A stretch of 6,721 bases of DNA. Source: a bacterium HR36. Lineage in GTDB: Bacteria; Planctomycetota; Planctomycetia; Gemmatales; HRBIN36. Location: NCBI GenBank assembly GCA_002898995.1, contig BEIM01000196.1:1-6721 (forward strand). The letters run 5' to 3'. A program made the translations under genes and the position numbers. Positions within the stretch are counted from its first letter, which is position 1; each line of letters begins with the position of its first letter. Of the stretch, positions 1 to 6,721 are shown one piece after another. Under the pieces are notes generated by a model. That model made no database searches, had not been told where the DNA came from, and saw only the letters and a program-made list of their open reading frames with translations.

Positions 1-156
1 CTGGAGGAATTCCGCAAGATTGTCGAATACAACCCGAAGCTGAAAGAAAAGCCAGCCGCTGTGGACAAGCGCTTCACCAAACTGGATAAGAACGGCGATG
101 GCTCTTTGAGTTTGGAAGAGTTCCGCTCGGCCAAGGCGAAGAAAAGCAAGACCTGA
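1..156 (+). CDS. EF-hand calcium-binding protein, C-terminal fragment
   Basis: This is the last 51 codons of a gene whose start lies before the window; it stops at TGA 154-156. Seen: residues 29-40 form a complete canonical EF-hand loop, with Asp, Asn, Asp, Gly, Ser, Ser and Glu at loop positions 1, 3, 5, 6, 7, 9 and 12, followed by the hydrophobic start of the exiting helix (EEF). The first residues visible (LEEF) look like the end of a preceding EF-hand loop, so at least two hands, probably a pair, are likely. The tail is very Lys-rich (AKAKKSKT). Known of the family: such loops bind calcium, and planctomycete genomes carry many small or secreted EF-hand proteins. Signal peptide, full length and any other domain lie outside the window, so cell location and partner are unknown. 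It is convergent with the secretin gene across about 800 bases. Confidence 0.87.
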   Translation: MEEFRKIVEYNPKLKEKPAAVDKRFTKLDKNGDGSLSLEEFRSAKAKKSKT

Positions 157-211
157 GACCGTGTCGGTCGCGCTTTGCCTTGAAGCCGAATCATCTGGCG
201 ACTTGAGTCGC
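157..211 (+). other. Two small hairpins after the EF-hand stop codon
   Basis: The first inverted repeat begins at the base after the stop codon: GACCG (157-161), a 3-base loop, CGGTC (165-169). The second is GCGAC (198-202), loop TTGA, GTCGC (207-211). Neither is followed by a run of T, so they do not make a classical Rho-independent terminator. They could weakly stabilise the mRNA 3' end or be chance pairings. Confidence 0.25.
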
Positions 212-956
212 GAGAGCGTATCGGCTGAGTGGTTTGAGTCGGTACTCTTCACTTGAAAAAGCCATAATGCCCGGCAACACCGATAAGCCGATGCGTTGCT
301 GTGCCCATCCTGCGCAGTCTCCAGCCAAACGACCTGACCTTGACCAGCTCGCATGTGTCGTCGCAGTGGGTGGCTCAAGTTGTTACCGAAGGTGCTCTTC
401 GCCGCCGCGTAGTCTTTAGTTCAATTACCCCGTCCAGCGGCTGGCTGATGATCCAACCCAAGAACAGAATCATGCCTGTTTATTCTTCCCGTATCCAAGA
501 ACAAAAAGGCCGGTCGGCGAGAAAACTTCTTCTTGTTCTGCCTCCGCTTCGACCAACGTCGCGGCTGCAATTGGCATTCCCCGTTTCATTGGCTTGCAGC
601 CAAGCCTGATGTAGAACGCGCCCCAGATAAAGATTGCCCTCTTCGAGCATTCTTCTGAAATCTGCCACATGCGGATCGAACGCGCGTTCATGCCCCGCCG
701 CATCAGTAGCTTTCCGGGCGCAAGTTATGGTGCGCGTGGAAGCGCGGCAAACCTACGTTGACTGTTGACTCATGTGAGCGCCGCAGACGCTAATCACCGC
801 CCCCAGTGCGAATGCGCTTGGTGGCAAATGTCAGTCGGGTCTAGCGAGATTTGGTCGGTCGCGAACGGCGCCGTCAGCCGCCATCGGATTGCCAGAAAGC
901 GCTCCACGATCCTGACCACGCTGTGCATGCGCGAGATGGACTCCCTCAGCCAGGCG
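157..956. other. Long intergenic region without a convincing gene
   Basis: This 800-base stretch lies between the convergent EF-hand and secretin genes. No reading frame in it gives a recognisable domain. On the minus strand two overlapping frames (470-703, and an open frame from about 745 down to 480) have partly protein-like translations, and a 33-codon frame (473 down to 372) starts on the ATGA that ends the first. Other visible elements are the tandem 7-base repeat GTTGACT (757-770), the direct repeat TTGAGTCG (203-210 and 234-241) and the palindrome ACGGCGCCGT (865-874). No terminator with a T-run was found for either gene. It could be decayed coding sequence or untranslated spacer. Confidence 0.5.
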
Positions 957-3900
957 CTATGGCGCCAGTTGCTGGCCAAGGAGTTGCTCTTCTTCCTCGG
1001 GGATGATGATTCGCGGCGTGATCATGATCATCAGGGAGCGCGCCTCGCGACCGTAACCGACGTTGGTAAACAAGCGGTTGAGGTAGGGGATTTTGCTGAG
1101 GATCGGGGGCCCAAATTCGGTTCGTCCTTCGGAAAGTGTTTTGAATCCGCCCATGAGCACGGTTCCGCCATCCGGTACCATGACGGTTGTCTGCACGGAG
1201 AGTATCGAGGTAATCGGCAATTGGATGAACATGGTAATTTCTACTTGGGACAGCGAACCATCGGGGTTGACCACGGGGATAGTGATGGGAACCGGAAAGA
1301 CTGGAATATTCTGCGACAAAGCGGTGAAGGTGGGGGCAAGGCTCAACCGTACGTAGCGGCGGTCGGAATGTACCACAGCTTGCAAGAACAGTTGCAAGCC
1401 GGAGGAGAAGGGAGTGACCTGGGGGACTACGGTGACTTGTCCAAAGGGCCCAATGATGGGAGTGGCGCCCGTGACTAGGAACTGGAAATCTTGGACGGTG
1501 AGGGAAGCGGTCTGGCCACTGAACAGCGTGATTTTCGGAGCCTGCATGACGTTGGTGCGTGTATCGCCCTGGGCCGCCTCCATGAAGAGGAAGACTTCGA
1601 TGTCGCTAAGGTAGGCAAAGCCGAAGTCCAAGCCGCCGTTGTTACCGATAGCATTGGGGAAATTGCCGAACGGTGGGATACCCCGGGCGAAGGAGGAATT
1701 GCGGAAGGGGATGTCGAGATCGGGGCTGAATGCCCCACCAGGAGCCAGGCCCACCACTACCTTGTCGAGATGATCCGGTTCGTTGATCATGCCGGCGGGG
1801 GCAAACGACTGCGCCACCACCATGCGGTCAAATCGGGTCTGGTCATCATCAATCTGGAACTGAAAATCCACGCCGATCCGCTCAAAGAAGGCTTCGCTGA
1901 GAGTAATGAAGCGAACCTCGACGGTGACTTGCAATTCCTGGAGTTCGCGAAGTCGGCGGAGCAACTGCTCGACCTGTTCCTGGATTTCGGGATCGGCGCT
2001 GACGACCAGCTGCATGCCCAGCGGGTAATAGTCAATGTGGCCTGGTCCACCAGCAACATCCCAACTTTTCGGCTCGATGGTCTCATGGATAAGGCGGATA
2101 AGGGTTTGTTCGAGGCTGGGGGACCTGGGCGGCTCGACACGCACCTGTGGCTGTCCGGGGCTACTCGCCATGCTTTGCTGGCTGACAGGCGTGCCGCCCG
2201 GCAGCGTCCAGGGAGCGGTCATGCTACCGGCTTGCTGGTTCATATTCTGGGCGATCACGCTGAGAACACTCGCTTGACTACCGCCTACCGTGCCGAAATC
2301 CTGCACTGGGAGGATCAAATCGGCCACTGGATACACTTTCTGCACCAGCTTGCCGCGTTTTCCTTCTTCCGTGGTGACAATGTACACACCATCGCGAATG
2401 ACCCAGGTCAGGCGAGCATTTTGCAGCATGAGGTTCAAACACGTGCGCAAGGGACGATTGTCCAATCGGATCGTGACAGGCTGGTTGAGGGAGATGCCGG
2501 CGGCCTGCAACGCTGGCTCGTCGGGCACGATGTTGATCCCGTACATCGAGCGGAGATGGTCCAGCACTTCGCCCAGTGGTTTGTCGCGGAAGTCAATAGA
2601 AACGGGCTGCTGCAAGCGTTGATAGAGTTCGCGGTCTTCGGGTGTTTCGGGGCGCAGCGGTTCGATGGTCTTGCTGCGGCGTCTGCTCCGCTCCGACCAG
2701 TCCTTGGGATACTGCAAATCGGACTCGGGAGCGGCAGAGGCTTCGTTCACCGATTGCATGGCCAGTTCAAAGCCGCGTTCCTTTTGCAGTTTGATGCGTT
2801 CTTCGTCGCTCAGGGCCCGCATGGTCCGGGCGCGGAATAAGGCGGCTTCCGTAGCGGGGTTATCGGGATCGAGTTCCTTGGCCTTCAGCGCGACTACCTC
2901 TGCTTCCCTATACTTGGCCTCTTTCAGATATTGGGCATATTGCTGCATAAGCTGGGCTACTTGCTCTTTGCGGTTGATGTCGGCGAGGATCTCGCGCTGC
3001 CGCGGGCTGGAGCCGCGTAACGAATCCTGACGGAGGCGTTCGTAGGCGAGTTGTTCGCGGCTGGACTCAAACATACGGATGCGCTGCTGCAGTTGGCGCT
3101 GCATGGCCTGGACGGCCTCGCTCTGGAGGTTGGATTGCTGCAACTCGTGCGCCGCCTGACGCAATACCTCGATGGCCCTATCCAGCTCGCGGTTTTGCGC
3201 CAACTGGTTGGCCTGGCGCTCGGCGTCCAATTTGAGCCGGCGCAACCGCTGCAATTCGACCTCACGTTGCTGCTGGACTTTGTCGAGAAGACTATCCGCT
3301 TTGGCGGAGGCAGGATTTTGCGGTTTGGTTAGCTCCGGTGAAGCTGGGCCAGGAGAATGGGGTTCGGGAGTAGGCGGTAATTGCCCCGCCTGGATGAGCG
3401 CGTGTGGCTGCATTTCCTTGCTGGTGAGGATCTCCTGGACATGCGCACGTTTGCGTTCATCGAGCAGGCGTGGGTTAATGCTCTGCAGGTAAGCGGCGGC
3501 CTGGGCATATTCGCCGCGACTGTATGCCCGCACACCCAGTTCGTAAAAGCGATTAGCCTCGCGCACGGACTGGCGATACTGCGCTTCGTCGATCTCGGCG
3601 AGGAGCTGGCTGGCTTCCAGGCGGAGATGATAATGCTGCTCATAGACTTGCCGGGCGAGTTGTTGGGCACGGAGCAACTCTCCGCTGCGGAGCTCTTGAC
3701 GGGCCTGGTCGAGTAAACGCCGGCCTTGATCCTGTGGTTCGGCGGGAGCAGTGGCCTGACCCTGTCGGAGGCGCTGCAGTTCGGCGAGTTGCTGATCCGT
3801 GGCCAAGGTATCGGCGTGGAGTTCCACCTGCAAGTTGCGGACATAGCGGAGGCATTGCTCAGCTTCCTCGAAGCGCCCCATTTGCCGCCAGGTGTTGGCC

Positions 3901-5885
3901 GCGCGGCTGAACGTTTCGATGTGCGACTGCGCTTGGCGTTGCAGTTCGAATATGAGTTGTTCGGGAGTTTCGTCTGCCGGGTGGAAGGGCGCTCGAAGCT
4001 TCTGCGCCTGCCGAGCCTGGCGAAGCGCGAGCAGCACGTGTCCCTGCCGCTGATGCTCCCGAGCATCGGCCAACAGGAGCAAAGCCTGCTTCCGCAGTTC
4101 GCCGGCTTTTTCTGGCTGATCACGGTCGCGCTGCTGATCGAGCAACGCCTGAACGGCCTTTTCGATCTTGTCGGGGGAATCCTCGTCCGCGCTCCAGGCG
4201 ACAGGGTATTGCCGGGCTTGCCGGGCCAATTGCAAAGCCTGGACTAACTGCCCAGCGTTCAAAGCAGCGCGAGCCTGAGCGATCAGGAGTTGTGCTTGCT
4301 GTTTGGCTGGCGAAAACTCCCGCGGCGGGGCATTGTCCGCATGCGTTGGCGGGGGCGTGTCCGTCAGGCGGGGTTTCTGGGCCTGCTGCCGCCGCACCCG
4401 AATCTCGGCCAGCAACCGGTCCGGATGGTCACCGACATGCCACAACGAATAGCGCGGTCGCAAGGCCTTGGCCTGATAGGCCAGCTTTTCTGCCTCATTG
4501 AGTTGGCCCTGTTCGAGTTTTTGTCGCGCCTGGGCTAACAGGGCGTCGGCCTGTTTCTGATTGCTTTGCTCCCGAGCTTTGTAGATGTCGCTGAGCAACT
4601 TGTCGGGGGTATCCTCGAAAAGCCCCCATCGGCAATCAGGCAGGATGCGAATGCGCCGGGCCAAGGCTTCGGCTTCCTCGAGCCGACCAGCCTGAAAGAG
4701 TTGGCGCGCGTGGCGCAGTTTGTCGCGGGCATTTTGGCGGGTGATGGGTTCGGCATCGGGCGTGGGACCTGACACAGCGGACGGCTTGGCGGCGATTCGG
4801 TCGGACGTTGGCGCTGGTTCTGCAGCAGCGATGGCCTGGCGGAGTTTTTCGGGGGTAAGCGGTTCGTAAGGTGGCCAAGCAACTTGCAATTGCTCTGCCT
4901 GGCTCACGAGCTGGCGGGCTTTATTCAGGTCGTTGGCCTGGAGGGCTTGCTGGGCTTCCGCGAGAAGCCGGCGGCCTTGTTGCAACTTCAGTTGTTGGGG
5001 TGTTGCCTGGCGCTGCGCTTGCCGGGCTTGCTGCACGTCGCGCAAGACCTTATCCGGCGAGTCGCTCCACGGCCACCAGGACGAGTATCCCGCTTGCTTG
5101 GCTTGCTGGGCGAGCTGCTCGGCGCGGTCAAGATCTCCTGCACGCAAGGCTTCACGCGCTTGCGTCAGGATTTTGTCCGGATCGAGGGCCGGTGGTGTGG
5201 AGTTGGCGGCTTGCTGCCGGGCACGCGCTAGCTGAACGTCGCGGAGTAATTTCTCGGGGGAATCGCTCCAGGGGAAAATCGCCGAGTAACCCGCTTCTTT
5301 CGCCTGGCGAGCCAACGTCTCGGCGCGGTCTAACTCGTTATTCTTCAAAGCTTCGCGTCCCTGTGCCAAGAGCGCTTCGGCATCGGGCCGCGAGGAACTG
5401 TGTTCCGAACGGCTGAACAGTGACCAGCGCCGACCTTGCCGTCGGCTCACCTGATCGCTGAGTTGATTCACCAATTGCTGCTCTTCCGGCTTGAGATACT
5501 TGCTGGAGCGGAGCTGTTTCAGAAGATTTTCGGCCTCAGGCCACTGTCCGTTTTTGACGGCTTCCTGCACTGCCTGAAGCTGTTGTACCGTCTGTTGGCG
5601 TCCCGCGCGGTCCACGGCGTTGCGGGCGCGATATTCGTCCAGACGCTTCTGATCCGCCGGACTGAGTTGTTGGCGGCCCTGTTCGGCGAGATCGAAATAC
5701 CGAGCCGCCTCATCGTACTCCCCTTTGCGGTAAAGGTTAATGGCCTCCTGCAAGGCATTCGCTGGACGGGCATGTGTGGCGCTGGTTTGCACAACCGTGT
5801 CGGCTTGTTGTCCCGTCAGCACCCCGACTATACCTATGGTCACCGTTGCACTGGCCAGCCAGGCCAACCACTGACCCCTGTTCAC
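957..5885 (-). CDS. Large secretin-family protein (type II/III secretion system type) with TPR-like N-terminal repeats
   Basis: This 1642-residue protein probably forms an outer-membrane multimeric pore. Start: GTG at 5885-5883, chosen for the AAGGAGG eight bases upstream and because a hydrophobic segment (residues 6-24) follows at once, as in an export signal. The cleavage site is unclear and there is no lipobox Cys. Domains seen: TPR-like helix pairs at about 44-146; nine TPR-like repeats at 166-770; another TPR at about 775-812; a Pro-rich linker at 834-860; a Gln/Arg/Leu-rich probable coiled coil at 862-955; a TPR-like pair at 975-1020; an STN/N0-like domain at about 1093-1175; a Gly/Ser/Gln-rich insert at 1200-1258; a second small alpha/beta domain to about 1318; and the secretin domain at about 1319-1628. 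The last holds the family signatures TNVMQAPKITLFSGQTA (1444-1460), VPDGGTVLMGG (1570-1580) and IPYLNRLF (1599-1606). Known secretins are usually 400-800 residues, so the N-terminal half is a large addition. No other secretion or pilus gene is adjacent, so its substrate is unknown. Confidence 0.95.
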   Translation of the reverse strand: MNRGQWLAWLASATVTIGIVGVLTGQQADTVVQTSATHARPANALQEAINLYRKGEYDEAARYFDLAEQGRQQLSPADQKRLDEYRARNAVDRAGRQQTVQQLQAVQEAVKNGQWPEAENLLKQLRSSKYLKPEEQQLVNQLSDQVSRRQGRRWSLFSRSEHSSSRPDAEALLAQGREALKNNELDRAETLARQAKEAGYSAIFPWSDSPEKLLRDVQLARARQQAANSTPPALDPDKILTQAREALRAGDLDRAEQLAQQAKQAGYSSWWPWSDSPDKVLRDVQQARQAQRQATPQQLKLQQGRRLLAEAQQALQANDLNKARQLVSQAEQLQVAWPPYEPLTPEKLRQAIAAAEPAPTSDRIAAKPSAVSGPTPDAEPITRQNARDKLRHARQLFQAGRLEEAEALARRIRILPDCRWGLFEDTPDKLLSDIYKAREQSNQKQADALLAQARQKLEQGQLNEAEKLAYQAKALRPRYSLWHVGDHPDRLLAEIRVRRQQAQKPRLTDTPPPTHADNAPPREFSPAKQQAQLLIAQARAALNAGQLVQALQLARQARQYPVAWSADEDSPDKIEKAVQALLDQQRDRDQPEKAGELRKQALLLLADAREHQRQGHVLLALRQARQAQKLRAPFHPADETPEQLIFELQRQAQSHIETFSRAANTWRQMGRFEEAEQCLRYVRNLQVELHADTLATDQQLAELQRLRQGQATAPAEPQDQGRRLLDQARQELRSGELLRAQQLARQVYEQHYHLRLEASQLLAEIDEAQYRQSVREANRFYELGVRAYSRGEYAQAAAYLQSINPRLLDERKRAHVQEILTSKEMQPHALIQAGQLPPTPEPHSPGPASPELTKPQNPASAKADSLLDKVQQQREVELQRLRRLKLDAERQANQLAQNRELDRAIEVLRQAAHELQQSNLQSEAVQAMQRQLQQRIRMFESSREQLAYERLRQDSLRGSSPRQREILADINRKEQVAQLMQQYAQYLKEAKYREAEVVALKAKELDPDNPATEAALFRARTMRALSDEERIKLQKERGFELAMQSVNEASAAPESDLQYPKDWSERSRRRSKTIEPLRPETPEDRELYQRLQQPVSIDFRDKPLGEVLDHLRSMYGINIVPDEPALQAAGISLNQPVTIRLDNRPLRTCLNLMLQNARLTWVIRDGVYIVTTEEGKRGKLVQKVYPVADLILPVQDFGTVGGSQASVLSVIAQNMNQQAGSMTAPWTLPGGTPVSQQSMASSPGQPQVRVEPPRSPSLEQTLIRLIHETIEPKSWDVAGGPGHIDYYPLGMQLVVSADPEIQEQVEQLLRRLRELQELQVTVEVRFITLSEAFFERIGVDFQFQIDDDQTRFDRMVVAQSFAPAGMINEPDHLDKVVVGLAPGGAFSPDLDIPFRNSSFARGIPPFGNFPNAIGNNGGLDFGFAYLSDIEVFLFMEAAQGDTRTNVMQAPKITLFSGQTASLTVQDFQFLVTGATPIIGPFGQVTVVPQVTPFSSGLQLFLQAVVHSDRRYVRLSLAPTFTALSQNIPVFPVPITIPVVNPDGSLSQVEITMFIQLPITSILSVQTTVMVPDGGTVLMGGFKTLSEGRTEFGPPILSKIPYLNRLFTNVGYGREARSLMIMITPRIIIPEEEEQLLGQQLAP
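3576..5390 (-). repeat. Array of about nine TPR-like protein repeats inside the secretin gene
   Basis: It encodes residues 166-770. Each unit is a helix pair of the form LL-x-x-AR-x-AL-x-x-G-x-L-x-x-A-x-x-LA-x-QA, followed in seven units by a turn with D-[ST]-P-[DE]-K and then a short helix (LLRDV-like). Approximate units: 166-222, 234-290, 302-355, 384-440, 443-499, 528-585, 595-650, 656-708 and 718-770. Unit-to-unit spacing is about 55 to 85 residues because linkers differ. Units 1 and 2 are the closest pair, at 35 identical of 55 aligned by eye, and share GYS and PWSDSP. Units 8 and 9 keep the helices but have lost the DSP turn. The pattern indicates internal tandem duplication followed by divergence. 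The structure is inferred to be a helical solenoid in the periplasm. Confidence 0.75.
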
Positions 5886-5893
5886 TGAAAATT

Positions 5894-5900
5894 CCTCCTT
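5894..5900 (-). promoter_or_regulatory. Strong Shine-Dalgarno for the secretin gene
   Basis: The minus strand reads AAGGAGG here, with an eight-base spacer to GTG at 5885-5883. It is a near-perfect anti-16S match at good spacing. It decides the start in favour of this GTG and predicts efficient initiation despite the non-ATG codon. Confidence 0.85.
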
Positions 5901-6031
5901 CCCGCCATCGCACCCCAGCCGGTTCCCCGTCTCCCGGCTGGATGTCGCAGCGTGAGTGTCCGCGCGAATCCTACTGCTATCCCAGTTGCGGATGGCTCTG
6001 CAAGGGGCACTGGTTTTTCGCGGAGCGCCGC

Positions 6032-6060
6032 TACATAGTGGCCAAAGCTCTCCCCGTCAA
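6032..6060 (-). promoter_or_regulatory. Candidate sigma-70-type promoter for the secretin gene
   Basis: On the minus strand, TTGACG (6060-6055) matches the -35 consensus at five of six bases. It is followed by a 17-base spacer and TATGTA (6037-6032), a weak -10 with three of six matches. Transcription would start near 6025 and give a leader of about 140 bases before the GTG. The -35 and spacing are good but the -10 is poor. Confidence 0.3.
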
Positions 6061-6230
6061 TAGCGTTTCCGCTCTTGGCGACTGTGGAGTGGGCACGCGC
6101 TGCCGTTGCCAATTGGCCAGCACGGAAGGATCGAGACCCTGAGGCGCCACCAGGTCGTGACACATGCCTGGCCAAGCGCTAATTCATCCTTTTGGCTTTG
6201 CGGAGCAGCATACTCCGCGGCTGTGGCGGC

Positions 6231-6236
6231 TATAAT
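6231..6236 (+). promoter_or_regulatory. Candidate -10 element of the argC promoter
   Basis: It is a perfect TATAAT, 72 bases before the argC ATG. The hexamer 17 bases upstream (GCATAC, 6208-6213) is a poor -35, and the TTGGCT at 6192-6197 is too far away, so a strong sigma-70 promoter is not established. A start near 6243 would give a leader of about 65 bases that contains the hairpin at 6270-6289. Confidence 0.35.
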
Positions 6237-6269
6237 AACGCACACTCTTTTACGCAATGTCAAGATTGG

Positions 6270-6289
6270 GGGGTCAGCTCACTGGCCCC
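6270..6289 (+). other. Hairpin in the argC leader
   Basis: GGGGTCAG (6270-6277) pairs with CTGGCCCC (6282-6289) around a 4-base loop CTCA: eight pairs, one of them T-G wobble. The stem ends 19 bases before the argC ATG and has no T-run after it, so it is not a terminator. It could affect ribosome access or mRNA stability; argC has no clear Shine-Dalgarno between the stem and the ATG. Confidence 0.35.
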
Positions 6290-6308
6290 TGGTCAGCGAA
6301 GTGCGCTT

Positions 6309-6721
6309 ATGAGCGAAAAAATCCGTGTCGCCATCCTCGGAGCTTCGGGCTACACCGCACGAGAGTTGCTGCTGATATTATTGCGGCATCCTTACGCGGA
6401 GATTGCCGCCGTGGTTTCGCGGCAGGAAGGCACGCCGTGGGTGGCGGAATTGCATCCGATTCTGATGGGTCGGCTGGCGCTTCGCTGCGAACCGCTCAAC
6501 GTTACCGCCCTTGTTAGCCGCGGCGTTCGCTGCGCCTTTACCTGTTTACCACATGGCGTGAGCATGGAGGTAGTGCCCGAATTGTTGCAGGCTGGCCTTC
6601 GCGTGATTGACCTCAGTGCCGACTATCGCCTGCGGGATCCTGCAGTGTATGAGGAATGGTACCGCGAGCCGCATCAGGACGCCGAGCATTTGCGGCACGC
6701 GGTGTACGGCCTACCCGAGGT
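6309..6721 (+). CDS. argC: N-acetyl-gamma-glutamyl-phosphate reductase, N-terminal part
   Basis: ArgC catalyses the NADPH-dependent reduction of N-acetyl-glutamyl 5-phosphate to the semialdehyde, the third step of cytoplasmic arginine (ornithine) biosynthesis. Seen: a Rossmann-type start with the dinucleotide-binding loop GASGYTAREL at residues 11-20, CLPHGVSME at 79-87, DLSADYRLRD at 101-110 and VYGLPE at 132-137, all in the order expected of the family. The reading frame is intact, but only 137 of the usual roughly 310-350 residues are inside the window. The catalytic Cys and the C-terminal substrate domain therefore cannot be checked. ATG 6309 is chosen because the Rossmann strand begins four residues later; no good Shine-Dalgarno precedes it. 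It is divergent from the secretin gene. Further arginine genes may follow downstream, but none can be seen. Confidence 0.96.
   Translation, partial: MSEKIRVAILGASGYTARELLLILLRHPYAEIAAVVSRQEGTPWVAELHPILMGRLALRCEPLNVTALVSRGVRCAFTCLPHGVSMEVVPELLQAGLRVIDLSADYRLRDPAVYEEWYREPHQDAEHLRHAVYGLPE

Larger units (their letters stand above)
5886..6308. other. Divergent intergenic region between the secretin gene and argC
   Basis: This 423-base stretch holds the 5' regions of two genes facing apart. It contains the secretin Shine-Dalgarno, a candidate promoter on each strand, the perfect palindrome GCCAATTGGC (6108-6117), the separated inverted pair CCAGG/CCTGG (6150-6154 and 6167-6171) and a leader hairpin before argC. 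No reading frame in it has a recognisable product. No arginine-repressor-type operator was recognised. Confidence 0.55.

Noticed and set aside
301..609. A 102-codon plus-strand frame starting at GTG.
   Set aside because: It has no Shine-Dalgarno before the GTG, no recognisable domain and a composition like translated spacer; it also overlaps equally open frames on the other strand.
953..966. Inverted repeat GGCGC-TATG-GCGCC spanning the secretin stop codon, considered as a terminator.
   Set aside because: The stem is only five pairs, it overlaps the stop codon and no T-run follows on the minus strand.
1491..2840. A 449-codon open frame on the plus strand opposite the secretin gene, with similar ones at 765-1478, 3051-3332, 3381-3716, 3726-4247 and 5436-5888.
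   Set aside because: All are in the same register, codon boundary opposite codon boundary. They stay open because the secretin gene rarely uses TTA, CTA or TCA codons. Their translations show no family signature, while the minus strand has clear secretin motifs throughout.
5882..6175. A 97-codon minus-strand frame overlapping the secretin start.
   Set aside because: It runs through the strong Shine-Dalgarno and candidate promoter of the secretin gene and its translation is rich in Arg, Gly and Ala with no domain, as expected of GC-rich spacer.
6257..6517. An 86-codon plus-strand frame overlapping the start of argC, considered as a leader peptide or separate gene.
   Set aside because: It is out of frame with argC, extends deep into the conserved argC coding sequence and has no run of Arg codons that would suggest attenuation.

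Overview
The window most likely comes from a GC-rich member of the Planctomycetota, possibly a Gemmata relative. This is an inference from three things: a very long secretin with a helical-repeat N-terminus and no secretion operon around it, a neighbouring EF-hand protein, and an isolated argC. No rRNA or tRNA gene, CRISPR array, transposase or insertion-sequence end was seen.

Layout: (1) Positions 1-156, plus strand, hold the C-terminal end of an EF-hand calcium-binding protein. (2) Positions 157-956 hold no convincing gene, only small hairpins, short repeats and doubtful small reading frames on the minus strand. (3) Positions 957-5885, minus strand, hold one 1642-residue gene. It has an N-terminal hydrophobic export segment, about nine TPR-like helical repeats (residues 166-770), Pro-rich and coiled-coil stretches, an STN/N0-like domain and a C-terminal secretin beta domain. 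It starts at GTG behind a very strong Shine-Dalgarno. (4) Positions 5886-6308 are a divergent intergenic region with a candidate promoter for each flanking gene, a 10-bp palindrome and a stable hairpin in the argC leader. (5) Positions 6309-6721, plus strand, hold the first 137 codons of argC (N-acetyl-gamma-glutamyl-phosphate reductase, arginine biosynthesis), cut by the window edge.

The three genes do not form a functional unit. The secretin is transcribed towards the EF-hand gene (convergent) and away from argC (divergent), and no other type II secretion or pilus component is visible. The item of greatest interest is the secretin's N-terminal array, in which a helix pair is followed by a recurring Asp-[Ser/Thr]-Pro-[Asp/Glu]-Lys motif. 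It suggests a large periplasmic extension of the outer-membrane pore, whose partner cannot be read from this window.
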